DNA of 21,094 bases, from the IMG/VR virus record IMGVR_UViG_3300021185_001873, positions 1-21,094 of that record. One strand, given 5' to 3'. Below are positions 1-7,591 of this stretch, one piece after another. The notes beneath the pieces were generated by a model, which worked only from the letters and a program-made list of their open reading frames with translations, was not told the DNA's origin and made no database searches. A program made the position numbers and the translations under genes. This DNA is from a virus. Every line of letters begins with the position of its first letter. The stretch's first letter is position 1.

Positions 1-223
1 TAAGTTTCAACCACCCTTTCCACATGTACCTTTGAAACTTAGCAGATAGTTCTGGTCTGCCTAATCTCATTGCTACTCTATCTGCTACTCTCTTGTAGGC
101 TTTCTTTGGAGTTTCTCCTGGCATCATGTATCCTTTAGATACAGTTGCTAAGGAGATCTCACTCATCCATTCAGGATAATCTTTTCCTGCGACCCAGTCG
201 CTGTAGTTTACTTCTATTGACAT
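1..223 (-). CDS. nrdA: Ribonucleotide reductase large subunit NrdA, N-terminal part (cut by window edge)
   Basis: The reading frame opens with ATG at 223-221 and runs off the left end of the window, giving about 74 residues starting MSIEVNYSDWVAGKDYPEWM. The segment with YPEWMSEISL, then GYMMPGETPKKAYKRVA and WKGWLKL matches the N-terminal region of ribonucleotide reductase alpha subunits of marine phages and bacteria. These enzymes reduce ribonucleotides to deoxyribonucleotides for DNA synthesis. The catalytic cysteines and glycyl/thiyl chemistry lie downstream and cannot be seen here. The start lies 10 bases after the stop of nrdB, so the two subunits are almost certainly co-transcribed. 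The leader is AACAATAAGTTATG with no Shine-Dalgarno. Assignment rests on N-terminal sequence resemblance plus the adjacent nrdB, which makes it fairly secure. Confidence 0.82.
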   Translation of the reverse strand, partial: MSIEVNYSDWVAGKDYPEWMSEISLATVSKGYMMPGETPKKAYKRVADRVAMRLGRPELSAKFQRYMWKGWLKL

Positions 224-233
224 AACTTATTGT

Positions 234-1217
234 TTAAAATATTGAAGCTTCATCCCACTCCATATGCCCTTTTGCGTAGTTAGTTACTCTACTGGCAAAG
301 AAGTCTGTGTGGATTTTTCCAGCTATTACACTGTCAAACCAGAGCATTGTCTTTAGAGCACCTTTATCTATCTCTGAAGAAGGTATCAAAGGTTTCAATC
401 CTAAATCACCCATCTTAGTGTTTACTCTATGCTTGATAAAGTTCTTCAACTCATTCTTAGTTAGATTCTCTAAATCACCCATCTCAAAGATCTTATCAAT
501 AAAATTGAACTCTAAATCTAAGGCAGCAGTTGCTGCTTCTCTGATCTCTGTGATCAATCTATCAGTCTTCAACTCTGGATGTTCTGTCATCAACTGTCTG
601 AATAACCAACATCCTGCATTACTGTGAAGTGATTCATCTCTTACTGACCACTCTACAATCTGACCCACTCCTTTCAACTTGTTTCTCATCTTGAAAGATA
701 ATAGTACTGCAAAAGAAGAGAATAGATTTACACCTTCTGTGAATGCAGAGAAGATAGCTAACGATCTTGCTACCTCGTGGTAATCAGTCTCTCCATTATG
801 ACCATCTCTTACATTCATTAGACTTTCAATCTTTGCAGCAGTTGATTCATCTTCTAAGAACTCTGCAAAGTTATCTAAACCTAATTGCTCATTCAATAAG
901 GAATATGCTTCAGCATGGATTGTTTCAAATGCTCCAAAGGTAGTAGCCATCATAATGATCTCAGGCTTCCTAAACCACTTTGTTACAAGACCAGTCCAAT
1001 AGTCGTTTACTACTGTTTCTGTTTGAGCGAATCCTTTCAAGATACCCCCTACAACATTCTTCTCATGATCTTTTAGGTTTGCCTTCCAGTCTGTTACGTC
1101 ATTTGCCATTGGTACCTCTGTATGAATCCAATGTGCTTGTTGTTGTTTCAACCAAAAATCATGTGCCTCGGGATACTCGAATGGTTTGTAAACCACTCTC
1201 TCTTGTAATATACTCAT
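234..1217 (-). CDS. nrdB: Ribonucleotide reductase class I small subunit NrdB (radical-generating beta subunit)
   Basis: This 327-residue protein is a ferritin-like diiron subunit that makes the tyrosyl radical used by NrdA. The metal ligands can be placed: E67 (motif TETVVND), E98 and H101 (ETIH), E161 (TEGVNLF), E195 and H198 (DESLH). Y105 lies four residues after H101, the spacing of the radical tyrosine (Y122) in E. coli NrdB, so a classical tyrosyl-radical enzyme is expected. The length is slightly short for the family but complete. It starts at ATG 1217 after an AT-rich leader (ATATATAAAGTATG). A strong hairpin terminator lies upstream, between the helicase gene and this one, so nrdB-nrdA may form its own transcription unit. 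The small subunit precedes the large one, the reverse of T4. Confidence 0.95.
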   Translation of the reverse strand: MSILQERVVYKPFEYPEAHDFWLKQQQAHWIHTEVPMANDVTDWKANLKDHEKNVVGGILKGFAQTETVVNDYWTGLVTKWFRKPEIIMMATTFGAFETIHAEAYSLLNEQLGLDNFAEFLEDESTAAKIESLMNVRDGHNGETDYHEVARSLAIFSAFTEGVNLFSSFAVLLSFKMRNKLKGVGQIVEWSVRDESLHSNAGCWLFRQLMTEHPELKTDRLITEIREAATAALDLEFNFIDKIFEMGDLENLTKNELKNFIKHRVNTKMGDLGLKPLIPSSEIDKGALKTMLWFDSVIAGKIHTDFFASRVTNYAKGHMEWDEASIF

Positions 1218-1245
1218 ACTTTATATATTTGATAAACTGTTAGAC

Positions 1246-1279
1246 AAAAACAGCCTCTGGACGTAATGCTAGAGGCTGT
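1246..1279 (-). terminator. Rho-independent terminator between helicase and nrdB
   Basis: On the minus strand a perfect 9-bp stem (ACAGCCTCT pairing with AGAGGCTGT) encloses a 12-base loop and runs directly into a T tract (TTTTTG). It lies between the helicase stop at 1302 and the nrdB start at 1217. It should end or attenuate transcripts of the replication genes before the reductase genes. Confidence 0.85.
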
Positions 1280-1301
1280 AGACATAAATAGGATTAGGAC
1301 C

Positions 1302-2687
1302 CTACTTCTGTTGCTCTAATTCAAAAAACTTTTTAGCTAATAGCTTCTTGTCTAAGGAATCGATACCTGGGATAGAGGTAGGTGCAGGAGCTCCAGTGGA
1401 AGTCATCTCTGCAAGAGAGTCAGGATCTAAATCACCTAATATCTCTATGTGACCGTTATCCGTGTTTACTGCTGCTTGATAACTCATTCCATCTATTCCA
1501 TACCTGTTTTTCATAATATGGAACCTTCCAGTACCTTTTACCTTATCCTCTTTCATTCTGGATAAAGAGATTGCAATATCTGCTACCATTAGCTTATCGT
1601 AACTTCCTGCTGCTTTATCTCCTTCGATAATCTGATCCTTAGCTCCCATCCTATTTACCTGTGAAGGTGTTAGTACTGGGACTCCTAATTCTTTAGCTAA
1701 TCCTTTTGAAGCTACATACAGATCATCAATCTCATCTTTTCTCTCTCCAAACTTACCCTTCTGAGGTGTGTTCAAATAATCTACGTAGTCTATGATAATA
1801 AGGTCAGGCTTATGTTCCTGATCAATACATCTCTGAACATGAGCTTTGATAGTAGAGATACCTGCTCCCTTAGGGGGATACTCTTTTACAATAAGATTAC
1901 CAGGTAACTCCTCTACCTTCTTCTCTACCTCTTCTCTGTGATTATTTACCTCTTCAATAGAATAACCAGTAAAGTAACAGTCAAACCTCTTACCTACATA
2001 ATCCTCACCTAACTCTAAGGTGTAGTAGTTTACATTATAACCACACTGTACAGCATGTGCTCCTGCAGCAACCATAGTCCAGGATTTACCTCCTCCAGGA
2101 TTACCAAATACAATAACTAAATCTCCAGGTCCAAATCCACCTTGGAAGTTGTTATTGAAGATAGGCCACGGTGTTGGTATAGTGGGCCTGTAGTCTTCTC
2201 TGTACCTTACTTCAATATCCTTATTGTAGTTGTGACCTATGTCCTTACTCATTCCTGCTTTCATTGCAGCATCAACTCTGGATCTAATAGCATCATAGTT
2301 TCCTGCATCCAGTAAGTCTGCTGATTCTAATAATGCTGCTTTCAGTTCTTGATTCTTACAGAAAGTAGTAAACTCCTCTTGAACATACTCTAAGTCCTCT
2401 TTAGTAGCTTGATAAGAGTGTCTCAACTCTTCTCTTGCTGCAGTCTTTAGAATGTCATTATCTAACTTCTGCAACTCCACTTTTAGGACCTCCATAGTGA
2501 TAGTAGTGTTGTATTTGTCAAAATAATTTACTACCTCTTTGATAATCCACTTGTGAGCTTCTGCATCAAAGTAATTCACTTGGAGTACATCCCTTACATC
2601 TAATAAGAACTTCCGTTCAGTAAGTAGGGCACCTATTACTTTTATTTGAAATCCTTTTCCGTATTCTGATAGTTTCTGTAACGTCAC
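1302..2687 (-). CDS. DnaB/gp41-like replicative DNA helicase
   Basis: This 461-residue protein resembles hexameric replicative helicases of the DnaB/T4 gp41 (RecA-fold, superfamily 4) group, which unwind DNA at the fork using ATP. Residues 1-150 are a helical N-terminal domain. The Walker A motif GNPGGGKS is at 195-202, the likely catalytic glutamate lies in YYTLELGED (about 221-229), the Walker B LIIID is at 296-300, the sensor-like PSQVNR is at 341-346, and a candidate arginine finger lies in KNRYGIDG further on. The start is GTG at 2687; an in-frame TAA lies five codons upstream, and the next methionine is residue 65, within the domain. The start codon directly abuts the AT-rich sequence GTTATATACA, so the leader may be extremely short. 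It follows the 5'-3' exonuclease gene, a fork/lagging-strand pairing. Function is confident. Confidence 0.93.
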   Translation of the reverse strand: MTLQKLSEYGKGFQIKVIGALLTERKFLLDVRDVLQVNYFDAEAHKWIIKEVVNYFDKYNTTITMEVLKVELQKLDNDILKTAAREELRHSYQATKEDLEYVQEEFTTFCKNQELKAALLESADLLDAGNYDAIRSRVDAAMKAGMSKDIGHNYNKDIEVRYREDYRPTIPTPWPIFNNNFQGGFGPGDLVIVFGNPGGGKSWTMVAAGAHAVQCGYNVNYYTLELGEDYVGKRFDCYFTGYSIEEVNNHREEVEKKVEELPGNLIVKEYPPKGAGISTIKAHVQRCIDQEHKPDLIIIDYVDYLNTPQKGKFGERKDEIDDLYVASKGLAKELGVPVLTPSQVNRMGAKDQIIEGDKAAGSYDKLMVADIAISLSRMKEDKVKGTGRFHIMKNRYGIDGMSYQAAVNTDNGHIEILGDLDPDSLAEMTSTGAPAPTSIPGIDSLDKKLLAKKFFELEQQK

Positions 2688-2720
2688 TGTATATAACTTT
2701 TATTTTAATATAAAACCTTT
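2688..2720 (-). promoter_or_regulatory. AT-rich element before helicase (shared with the gp32-like gene)
   Basis: The minus-strand gap upstream of the helicase contains TTATATTAA followed seven bases later by GTTATATACA, which touches the GTG start. The same two words occur, fused, upstream of the gp32-like gene at 5688-5706. Sharing by two replication genes suggests a regulatory role such as an early or middle promoter. The evidence is motif recurrence only, and no -35 element was identified. Confidence 0.35.
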
Positions 2721-2736
2721 TTTCCTCTAATCCAAC

Positions 2737-3804
2737 TTATTTTACACTAAAGTTTGCTAAAGGTCTATAAACTTCTAACCAACCTTCTGTGTTCTTAGTT
2801 ATTCCGGATACTTTGTCTTGCTCTAACAAATATAGGAATGCCATCACATTCAAAGTATTTGGTTTTCGAGTCAAGACTCCTTCTATTTCCTCTACCTGGT
2901 AGTCCGTCAAAGTTGGTTCCTGTAGATTCATTAGTTCATAGTTAGTATCTACTCTATGTTTGTATTGGAGTATAGATGCAAAGATTTTCTTTCCGTCTAT
3001 ATTTCTCTCACAGGTCTCATAAATGTCTTCTAAAGAGACACCTGGTCTTTCTATGAGGTAGTTGAACTCCTTCAATAAAGTCTTGATTCCTAACCCTCTT
3101 ACACCAGATAAGTTGTCTGAGTTATCTCCTAATAAGCTCTTTGCTACAAGATAGTTTTCAGGTAACATACCTACTTCTGATCTTACCATAGATGGATCAT
3201 AGAACTTCTTCTTGATAGGAGAGTACACATTCACATTCTTAGTAACTATCTGTAAGAAATCCTTATCTGAAGATACAATAGTTGCTTTGTTACCTCTTCT
3301 ATCTGCTTCATTTGCTATGTAAGCGATAACATCATCTGCTTCTACCTTATCTACAGTTAGGTGATGGACTGGTAAGCATTCTAAGTAGTCATACAGTCTG
3401 TCTAACTGATCTCCCATAGAGGCGTACTCTTGTTCCTTGTTATCAAACATCTCCCAGTTTGTGACCCTTACTCCCTCTCTTTGTGCCTTGTAGTTGGAAT
3501 CAATATTCTTTCTGGACTGAGAAGAACCCTTTCCATCAAAAACTACAATCACTCTGGTTGGTTGAATGGTCCTGGTAACATACCCAAGACTCCTCATAAA
3601 CCCTAATAAACCTCCTACATGATGTCCGTCTGGTGTGATACTCTTTACTAAAGTAAAACTCCTGATGAATGTATTTAGTCCATCAATGATCAGAGTGTGA
3701 TCATTGTAAAGGGCTGGGGGTGTCTCCTGTATGTTACCTAATAACCTTAGTTGTTGAGCCTTATTCATTAGCTGCTGGAGGTATTTCACGAGGATCTTCT
3801 CCAA
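2737..3804 (-). CDS. 5'-3' exonuclease / flap endonuclease, T4 RNase H-like
   Basis: This protein belongs to the FEN/5'-3' exonuclease family that removes RNA primers and flaps during lagging-strand synthesis. The acidic residues of the two-metal active site are visible: D41 (LIIDGLN), D90 (VVFDGKG), E155/D157/D158 (VEADDVI), D180/D182 (SSDKDF), D227/D230 (GDNSDN). The helix-3-turn-helix DNA-binding motif GVRGLGIKT is at 234-242. Numbering is from the longest start at 3804, which would overlap the recombinase gene by 44 bases. A more likely start is residue 13, ATG at 3768, giving an 8-base ATGAATAA overlap with the recombinase stop and a protein of about 343 residues, close to the family length. 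No fused polymerase domain is present, as in T4. It lies between recombinase and helicase, consistent with a replication operon. Confidence 0.92.
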   Translation of the reverse strand: MEKILVKYLQQLMNKAQQLRLLGNIQETPPALYNDHTLIIDGLNTFIRSFTLVKSITPDGHHVGGLLGFMRSLGYVTRTIQPTRVIVVFDGKGSSQSRKNIDSNYKAQREGVRVTNWEMFDNKEQEYASMGDQLDRLYDYLECLPVHHLTVDKVEADDVIAYIANEADRRGNKATIVSSDKDFLQIVTKNVNVYSPIKKKFYDPSMVRSEVGMLPENYLVAKSLLGDNSDNLSGVRGLGIKTLLKEFNYLIERPGVSLEDIYETCERNIDGKKIFASILQYKHRVDTNYELMNLQEPTLTDYQVEEIEGVLTRKPNTLNVMAFLYLLEQDKVSGITKNTEGWLEVYRPLANFSVK

Positions 3805-4843
3805 CTTCAGGCTCTTCTACTAAATCAAAATCTACTGATCCTAATAAGGTCAACCATCTGTCCTTATGTTGATCTTTGTACTTATCAATTGCTTTCTTAT
3901 CGTCAGGAATAAAACCATGAGGTGTCATAACAATTCTACCTCTGGATTGAATACCGTTGATATGATTCTTCTCAATCTGAATGTTAGTACGTTTTGCAAA
4001 CTCTACCTGTAAACCATCTTTGATTGCTTTGATCTTAGAAGTACCAGGGTTTGTAATGTTACCAAACGTTACTACTAACGTTGCATCATACCACATTGAC
4101 ATACCTCCTTTGTTCTGTAACTTAGGCATACCCATTGGTGATTCAGGTTTCATAGTCCAAACCTTATTGATCGCTACTAACGAGTTGGTGTAAGGAGTTC
4201 CTTCTTTTCTTGATAAGAGAATCTTTTGATTCAAGTTATTACCAAACTGTGTAGACATTGCTCCTGCATTCCACTCATTATTGTTCTTATTAGAACGTAC
4301 TGATAAGTCACAAGGTACAGAACCAATACTATCCCAGAAGAAACACATATCATAAGGTAGATTACCTTTAGCTTGTTCGTCCTGAAGATCAGCCATAAAC
4401 ACAGCTACATCTTCAATAGTATTCAGTTGACCTCTATCTGCATAAATAAAGAAACCTTCGTAATCGTAAATCTCTCCAGTAGTCTCATCTACTACTTCTT
4501 CAAACTCAAGACCCATCTCTTTAGCATGATCCCAGGACCACTTCATCTCAGTCACGATGAAGACAGGTAAGATACCCATCTTCTGGGCACTTACTGCTGC
4601 TTCAATCAAGGCTGTGGTTTTACCTGTATCTGAATGACCTCTCAACAATGTGATGTGACCATGTGGGATACCTGGCATAGAAGTGATTTCTTGGAATGCT
4701 TTAGATACTGGTATCCAAGCTTGTTCCTTGAACTTTACAGAGGCATTACTCAACCTCTTGTTCTTTTTGAATCTATTTAAGTCAAAGCCGGACTTGATCT
4801 TCGCAGATGCGGCTTTACTTACTTCTGTTGTTTTCTTAGCCAT
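3761..4843 (-). CDS. uvsX: UvsX/RecA-like recombinase
   Basis: This 360-residue RecA-fold ATPase is the probable strand-exchange protein for recombination-dependent replication and repair. The Walker A GHSDTGKT is at 69-76, the candidate catalytic glutamate is in VTEMKW near 99, and the Walker B-like CFFWDSIGSVP has its aspartate at 171. The stretch VAINKVWTMKP followed by GGMSMWYDATL matches the L2-loop region of UvsX-type proteins. The N-terminal 40 residues are lysine-rich. The C-terminus is acidic (PEVGEDPREIPP), as in many RecA proteins where it tempers DNA binding. It starts 11 bases after the stop of the gp32-like gene (leader AGATAAAAGTTAATG), matching the functional pairing of UvsX with single-stranded DNA binding protein. 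The RecA superfamily is certain; the UvsX name rests on T4-like context. Confidence 0.88.
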   Translation of the reverse strand: MAKKTTEVSKAASAKIKSGFDLNRFKKNKRLSNASVKFKEQAWIPVSKAFQEITSMPGIPHGHITLLRGHSDTGKTTALIEAAVSAQKMGILPVFIVTEMKWSWDHAKEMGLEFEEVVDETTGEIYDYEGFFIYADRGQLNTIEDVAVFMADLQDEQAKGNLPYDMCFFWDSIGSVPCDLSVRSNKNNNEWNAGAMSTQFGNNLNQKILLSRKEGTPYTNSLVAINKVWTMKPESPMGMPKLQNKGGMSMWYDATLVVTFGNITNPGTSKIKAIKDGLQVEFAKRTNIQIEKNHINGIQSRGRIVMTPHGFIPDDKKAIDKYKDQHKDRWLTLLGSVDFDLVEEPEVGEDPREIPPAANE

Positions 4844-4854
4844 TAACTTTTATC

Positions 4855-5658
4855 TTAGAAGGGTAAATCATTATCTCCACTAAACAGGTCATCAAACTTT
4901 GTTGCAGTTGATGGTTTAGACTCAGTAGCTTTTTGTACTGTGAAGTTGTTTGCTGGTGCTTGAACTTCAGCAGGAGCTGCAGGAGCTGGAGAGTTTTCAT
5001 CTGCTTCTGGATCTAAGTAAGAAGTCAATTGCTTCTTGATGAAGTCAAAACTGTACTTAGTAAAAGAATCATCTGCCTTAGGTTGAGTCTTCAACCAGGT
5101 CTCTACTTTGACGTTATCGTCACTTAGTGCAGATGCTTGCATACGAGGACGAATAGTTGTCTCTGGGTAAGGATTACCCTGTACTACTTCTACGTTTAGA
5201 TCACGACCTGCCATTACATCTGTAAAGTCACCAATCTCTTCGTCTGCTGCATAAGACATCAACGTCTTGTAAACGTTCTTTCCAAATCCCCATAGACGAA
5301 CTCCTCTGTCTTCTTCTCCTCTAACTACTACAGGAGCAAAGATACGCATCTTAGGATTCAACTTACCTGCTAACGACCAGTTGTCACGGTCATCTGTTTT
5401 CTTCAACTCATTTACAAAGTCTACTACAGGATCTTGCATACCAAAGTTTGATAATGCAATCATTGGATACTTACCTACTCCATAGTGGAAATACAACTCA
5501 CGGAATGGAAAGTCTGGATTGTAGAAAGAAGGTACAATACGAATTTGTGACTTACCTTGTGGTGGTTTCCAGAAGGTTGCCTCGTAGTCAATCTTTTCTC
5601 GTTGTTGGCCGGAAGTGTTCATAGAGTCCAGCTTAGCTCTAATTGCGGATAAATCCAT
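4855..5658 (-). CDS. Single-stranded DNA binding protein, gp32-like
   Basis: This 267-residue protein resembles T4 gp32-type SSBs: a short basic N-terminal arm (residues 1-25), an OB-fold core with the family signature QIRIVPSFYNPDFPFRELYFHYGVG split across about residues 37-61 and NFGMQDPVVDF near 71-81, then a proline/alanine-rich linker and an acidic tail. It coats single-stranded DNA and organises polymerase, helicase and recombinase. Two features are unusual. The protein has no cysteine at all, so the zinc ribbon of T4 gp32 is absent. The tail ends FDDLFSGDNDLPF, resembling the DDDIPF tip of bacterial SSB rather than the gp32 tail. It is followed by uvsX, exonuclease and helicase genes. 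Its upstream gap holds an AT-rich element shared with the helicase gene. Confidence 0.87.
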   Translation of the reverse strand: MDLSAIRAKLDSMNTSGQQREKIDYEATFWKPPQGKSQIRIVPSFYNPDFPFRELYFHYGVGKYPMIALSNFGMQDPVVDFVNELKKTDDRDNWSLAGKLNPKMRIFAPVVVRGEEDRGVRLWGFGKNVYKTLMSYAADEEIGDFTDVMAGRDLNVEVVQGNPYPETTIRPRMQASALSDDNVKVETWLKTQPKADDSFTKYSFDFIKKQLTSYLDPEADENSPAPAAPAEVQAPANNFTVQKATESKPSTATKFDDLFSGDNDLPF

Positions 5659-5687
5659 ACAAAACTAATTTTTAAAGTGAAACTTAT

Positions 5688-5706
5688 TGTATATAACTTA
5701 ATATAA
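5688..5706 (-). promoter_or_regulatory. AT-rich element before the gp32-like gene
   Basis: The minus strand reads TTATATTAAGTTATATACA about 30 bases upstream of the ATG at 5658. Its two halves, TTATATTAA and GTTATATACA, recur upstream of the helicase gene. It is a candidate promoter for the gp32-uvsX-exonuclease operon, judged by recurrence and position only. Confidence 0.4.
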
Positions 5707-5729
5707 GAACTATTGGTTAGAAGTCCAAC

Positions 5730-6170
5730 TTAAAGTTCTATAATTTTAAATAACTTTGTGTTTACTCTTTTCAAGTCACTTCCTCTTGTTAGAAGAATAC
5801 AGTTCCTGAAATCATTCCAGTCTACCTTGTAACTTGAGTCTGCTACACCTCCATTTAGTTCTTTGATCAAAGTGTTCAATGCGTTGATAGTGTAGAGAGT
5901 GTTTGAGTCTTTTTTTCTATGTACTAAGATAGTATTATCTAAGAAGTTAGATACATTACCAAAATCTACATTGTAGGTACAGATATACTCATCACTACTC
6001 TTGGAATAAAGTACAAATATCTTATTGTAAAGTATTTGGTACTTACCCTGAATAGTCTCTAAAGTAGAATCTAACTCCTCCTCAGTGGAAAAAGTACAGA
6101 ATAATTTATTACTCATATTATTGTTGGAATCGAAAAAATCGAAGTCGTAATCAAAACTTGGTTGTATCAT
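5730..6170 (-). CDS. Hypothetical phage protein, 146 residues
   Basis: I do not recognise a named family. The N-terminus MIQPSFDYDFDFFDSNNN is acidic and probably disordered, and a second methionine (residue 19, MSNKLFCTF) could be the true start, near 6116. From there the protein looks like a compact alpha/beta domain with alternating hydrophobic strands (KLFCTFST, YQILYNKIFVLYS, YICTYNVDF). A helix with NTLYTINALNTLIKELNGG follows, and then KVDWNDFRNCILLTRG. The phrase 'NTLYTINALN.LI..LNGG' seems familiar from uncharacterised marine phage proteins, but I cannot attach a function. It lies between the family-A polymerase and the gp32-like gene, so a replication accessory role is plausible inference. 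No signal peptide or membrane segment is seen. Confidence 0.75.
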   Translation of the reverse strand: MIQPSFDYDFDFFDSNNNMSNKLFCTFSTEEELDSTLETIQGKYQILYNKIFVLYSKSSDEYICTYNVDFGNVSNFLDNTILVHRKKDSNTLYTINALNTLIKELNGGVADSSYKVDWNDFRNCILLTRGSDLKRVNTKLFKIIEL

Positions 6171-6182
6171 TATAACTCTTTT

Positions 6183-6191
6183 TATAAATAG
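6183..6191 (-). promoter_or_regulatory. CTATTTATA motif before the 146-residue gene
   Basis: The minus strand reads CTATTTATA 13 bases upstream of the ATG at 6170 and 8 bases after the polymerase stop. It is one of several copies of this motif, all found between genes. It is either a promoter -10 element or an mRNA processing site. Confidence 0.4.
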
Positions 6192-6199
6192 AACTTATT

Positions 6200-7534
6200 T
6201 TACATAACTAAATTATCACTGTATCTGAACTTTACAGGGTACTTCCCACCTTCTGAGAGTATCTCTTCTAAATCAGATAAAGTATCTTTACCATCTTGTT
6301 TACTAAAGTCAAATAGAATAGAATCATAAGTGTATAAACTCACTTTAGTTTCTTTGTTCTGTAAGTACTTTAGTACTTTATACAAGATAGTGATATTTCT
6401 TGAGGTTTCCAAACTTTGCATCAAGTAATTCATAAGTTTCTGTGGATGCATATCCTTGAGTTTCTTAGTCAACTTTCTTCCAGAGACAGGATCTTCAATA
6501 AATCCTTCTAAATTGTAAAGTTTCCATAACTCATCAATAAACTTACCTATCTTTGAAAACAAAGGTATGTGTTTGTACTTGTCTGGTATCTTTCCATACA
6601 CTATCTGGAAGGTAATCTGTTTACCTTCATTGTATTGTTCTTCAGTTACCAGTTCAGTGTTGAAATAAATCTTGGCTAAATCAGTATGGGCAGACTTACC
6701 TTTGATAGGTTCACCTACTAACTCAGATAACAACCTAATATGGTAACCATCAAAGTCAAACTCTACAAAAATATCCTTGGAAGGTATGATAGTTGTTCTA
6801 TGATCACCTTTTTTAGGTATGGCTGCAAAGTTTACACTGTTGAAAGCGTTTGTTGGTCTGGAGGTTACATTGTAAGGGTTGTAGTAAGTGAATATCTTAC
6901 TTCCTTCCATAGAGTATTCAGGTACATTGGGTTTAAATAACTCAATAAACCTATCTCTATCAGTATTCAACCCAGATTGTTCCATTAGATAGTAAACTGA
7001 GGTGGAGATGTTGTTGTAGAACTTCCAAGGTTTAGTATCTATGACTTCTTCTGACCTTCTGATAACATCTTTTACACTTCTGTAGTTTCTTTCACTCCTT
7101 TCATGAAGTTTAGACAAAGGAATGATACTATTCAGGTCCTTTCTACCATAATACCTGTTGTAGTACCAGTTTATTGTGGAAGGTGGGTCAGGTAACTCTA
7201 ATATCTCATAATCTAACATAGAATAGACTAACTTTAGATCTACTACATTGTCTAAATGAAAGTGATAGAGGAGGTTTTTCTTATCAACTACATACTTGGT
7301 AGTGAAAGTAGAGAGAACCTCTCTAACCTTCTCTTTAGTTAGATTTAAACCCTCTGAGTGTTGTATTGGAAGAATAAATCCACTATCTTTAGATAAAGGT
7401 CTCACATACACACATACTGTGTCTGAGAGAGTGGCGTGAAACTGGTCGTTTTCTTGAATAATATCAAGAAATACCTCTCCTCCTATGGAAGATACCTTTT
7501 CTACTTGACTATCTGATTCACAAATCCAGAACAT
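6200..7534 (-). CDS. Divergent, short family-A DNA polymerase
   Basis: The C-terminal half carries the family-A polymerase motifs in order: TSRPTNAFN at 224-232 (equivalent of the TGRLSS region), motif A FDFDGYHIR with catalytic D260 and R267, motif B EGKQITFQIVYG with K305, F309, Y313 (matching K758, F762, Y766 of E. coli Pol I), NYLMQSLETS at 369-378 (equivalent of NAPMQGTAAD) and motif C YTYDSI with D404. Differences are notable: the motif A glutamate is H265, and the HDE of motif C is YDS. Residues 1-115 look like a worn 3'-5' exonuclease fold (FLDIIQEN where DxE is expected), so proofreading is probably absent. At 444 residues it is shorter than a usual Klenow fragment of about 600. It should synthesise DNA in this replication module; activity is unproven. 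Confidence 0.8.
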   Translation of the reverse strand: MFWICESDSQVEKVSSIGGEVFLDIIQENDQFHATLSDTVCVYVRPLSKDSGFILPIQHSEGLNLTKEKVREVLSTFTTKYVVDKKNLLYHFHLDNVVDLKLVYSMLDYEILELPDPPSTINWYYNRYYGRKDLNSIIPLSKLHERSERNYRSVKDVIRRSEEVIDTKPWKFYNNISTSVYYLMEQSGLNTDRDRFIELFKPNVPEYSMEGSKIFTYYNPYNVTSRPTNAFNSVNFAAIPKKGDHRTTIIPSKDIFVEFDFDGYHIRLLSELVGEPIKGKSAHTDLAKIYFNTELVTEEQYNEGKQITFQIVYGKIPDKYKHIPLFSKIGKFIDELWKLYNLEGFIEDPVSGRKLTKKLKDMHPQKLMNYLMQSLETSRNITILYKVLKYLQNKETKVSLYTYDSILFDFSKQDGKDTLSDLEEILSEGGKYPVKFRYSDNLVM

Positions 7535-7591
7535 AACCTTTTATAACCTATTTGATGATAAGATAAGAACATTAAGTTCTTCTACCAACTT

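Noticed and set aside
307-627. Open frame of 106 residues on the plus strand within nrdB
   Set aside because: It is antisense to a strongly conserved gene and has no recognisable protein features.
3769-3804. Upstream ATG giving the exonuclease 12 extra residues
   Set aside because: It needs a 44-base overlap with the recombinase gene, while the ATG at 3768 gives a normal 8-base stop/start overlap and keeps the whole domain.
6183-6190. TATAAATA read on the plus strand as a T4-type late promoter
   Set aside because: In that orientation it would transcribe away from every gene. The minus-strand reading was reported instead as a motif of uncertain role.
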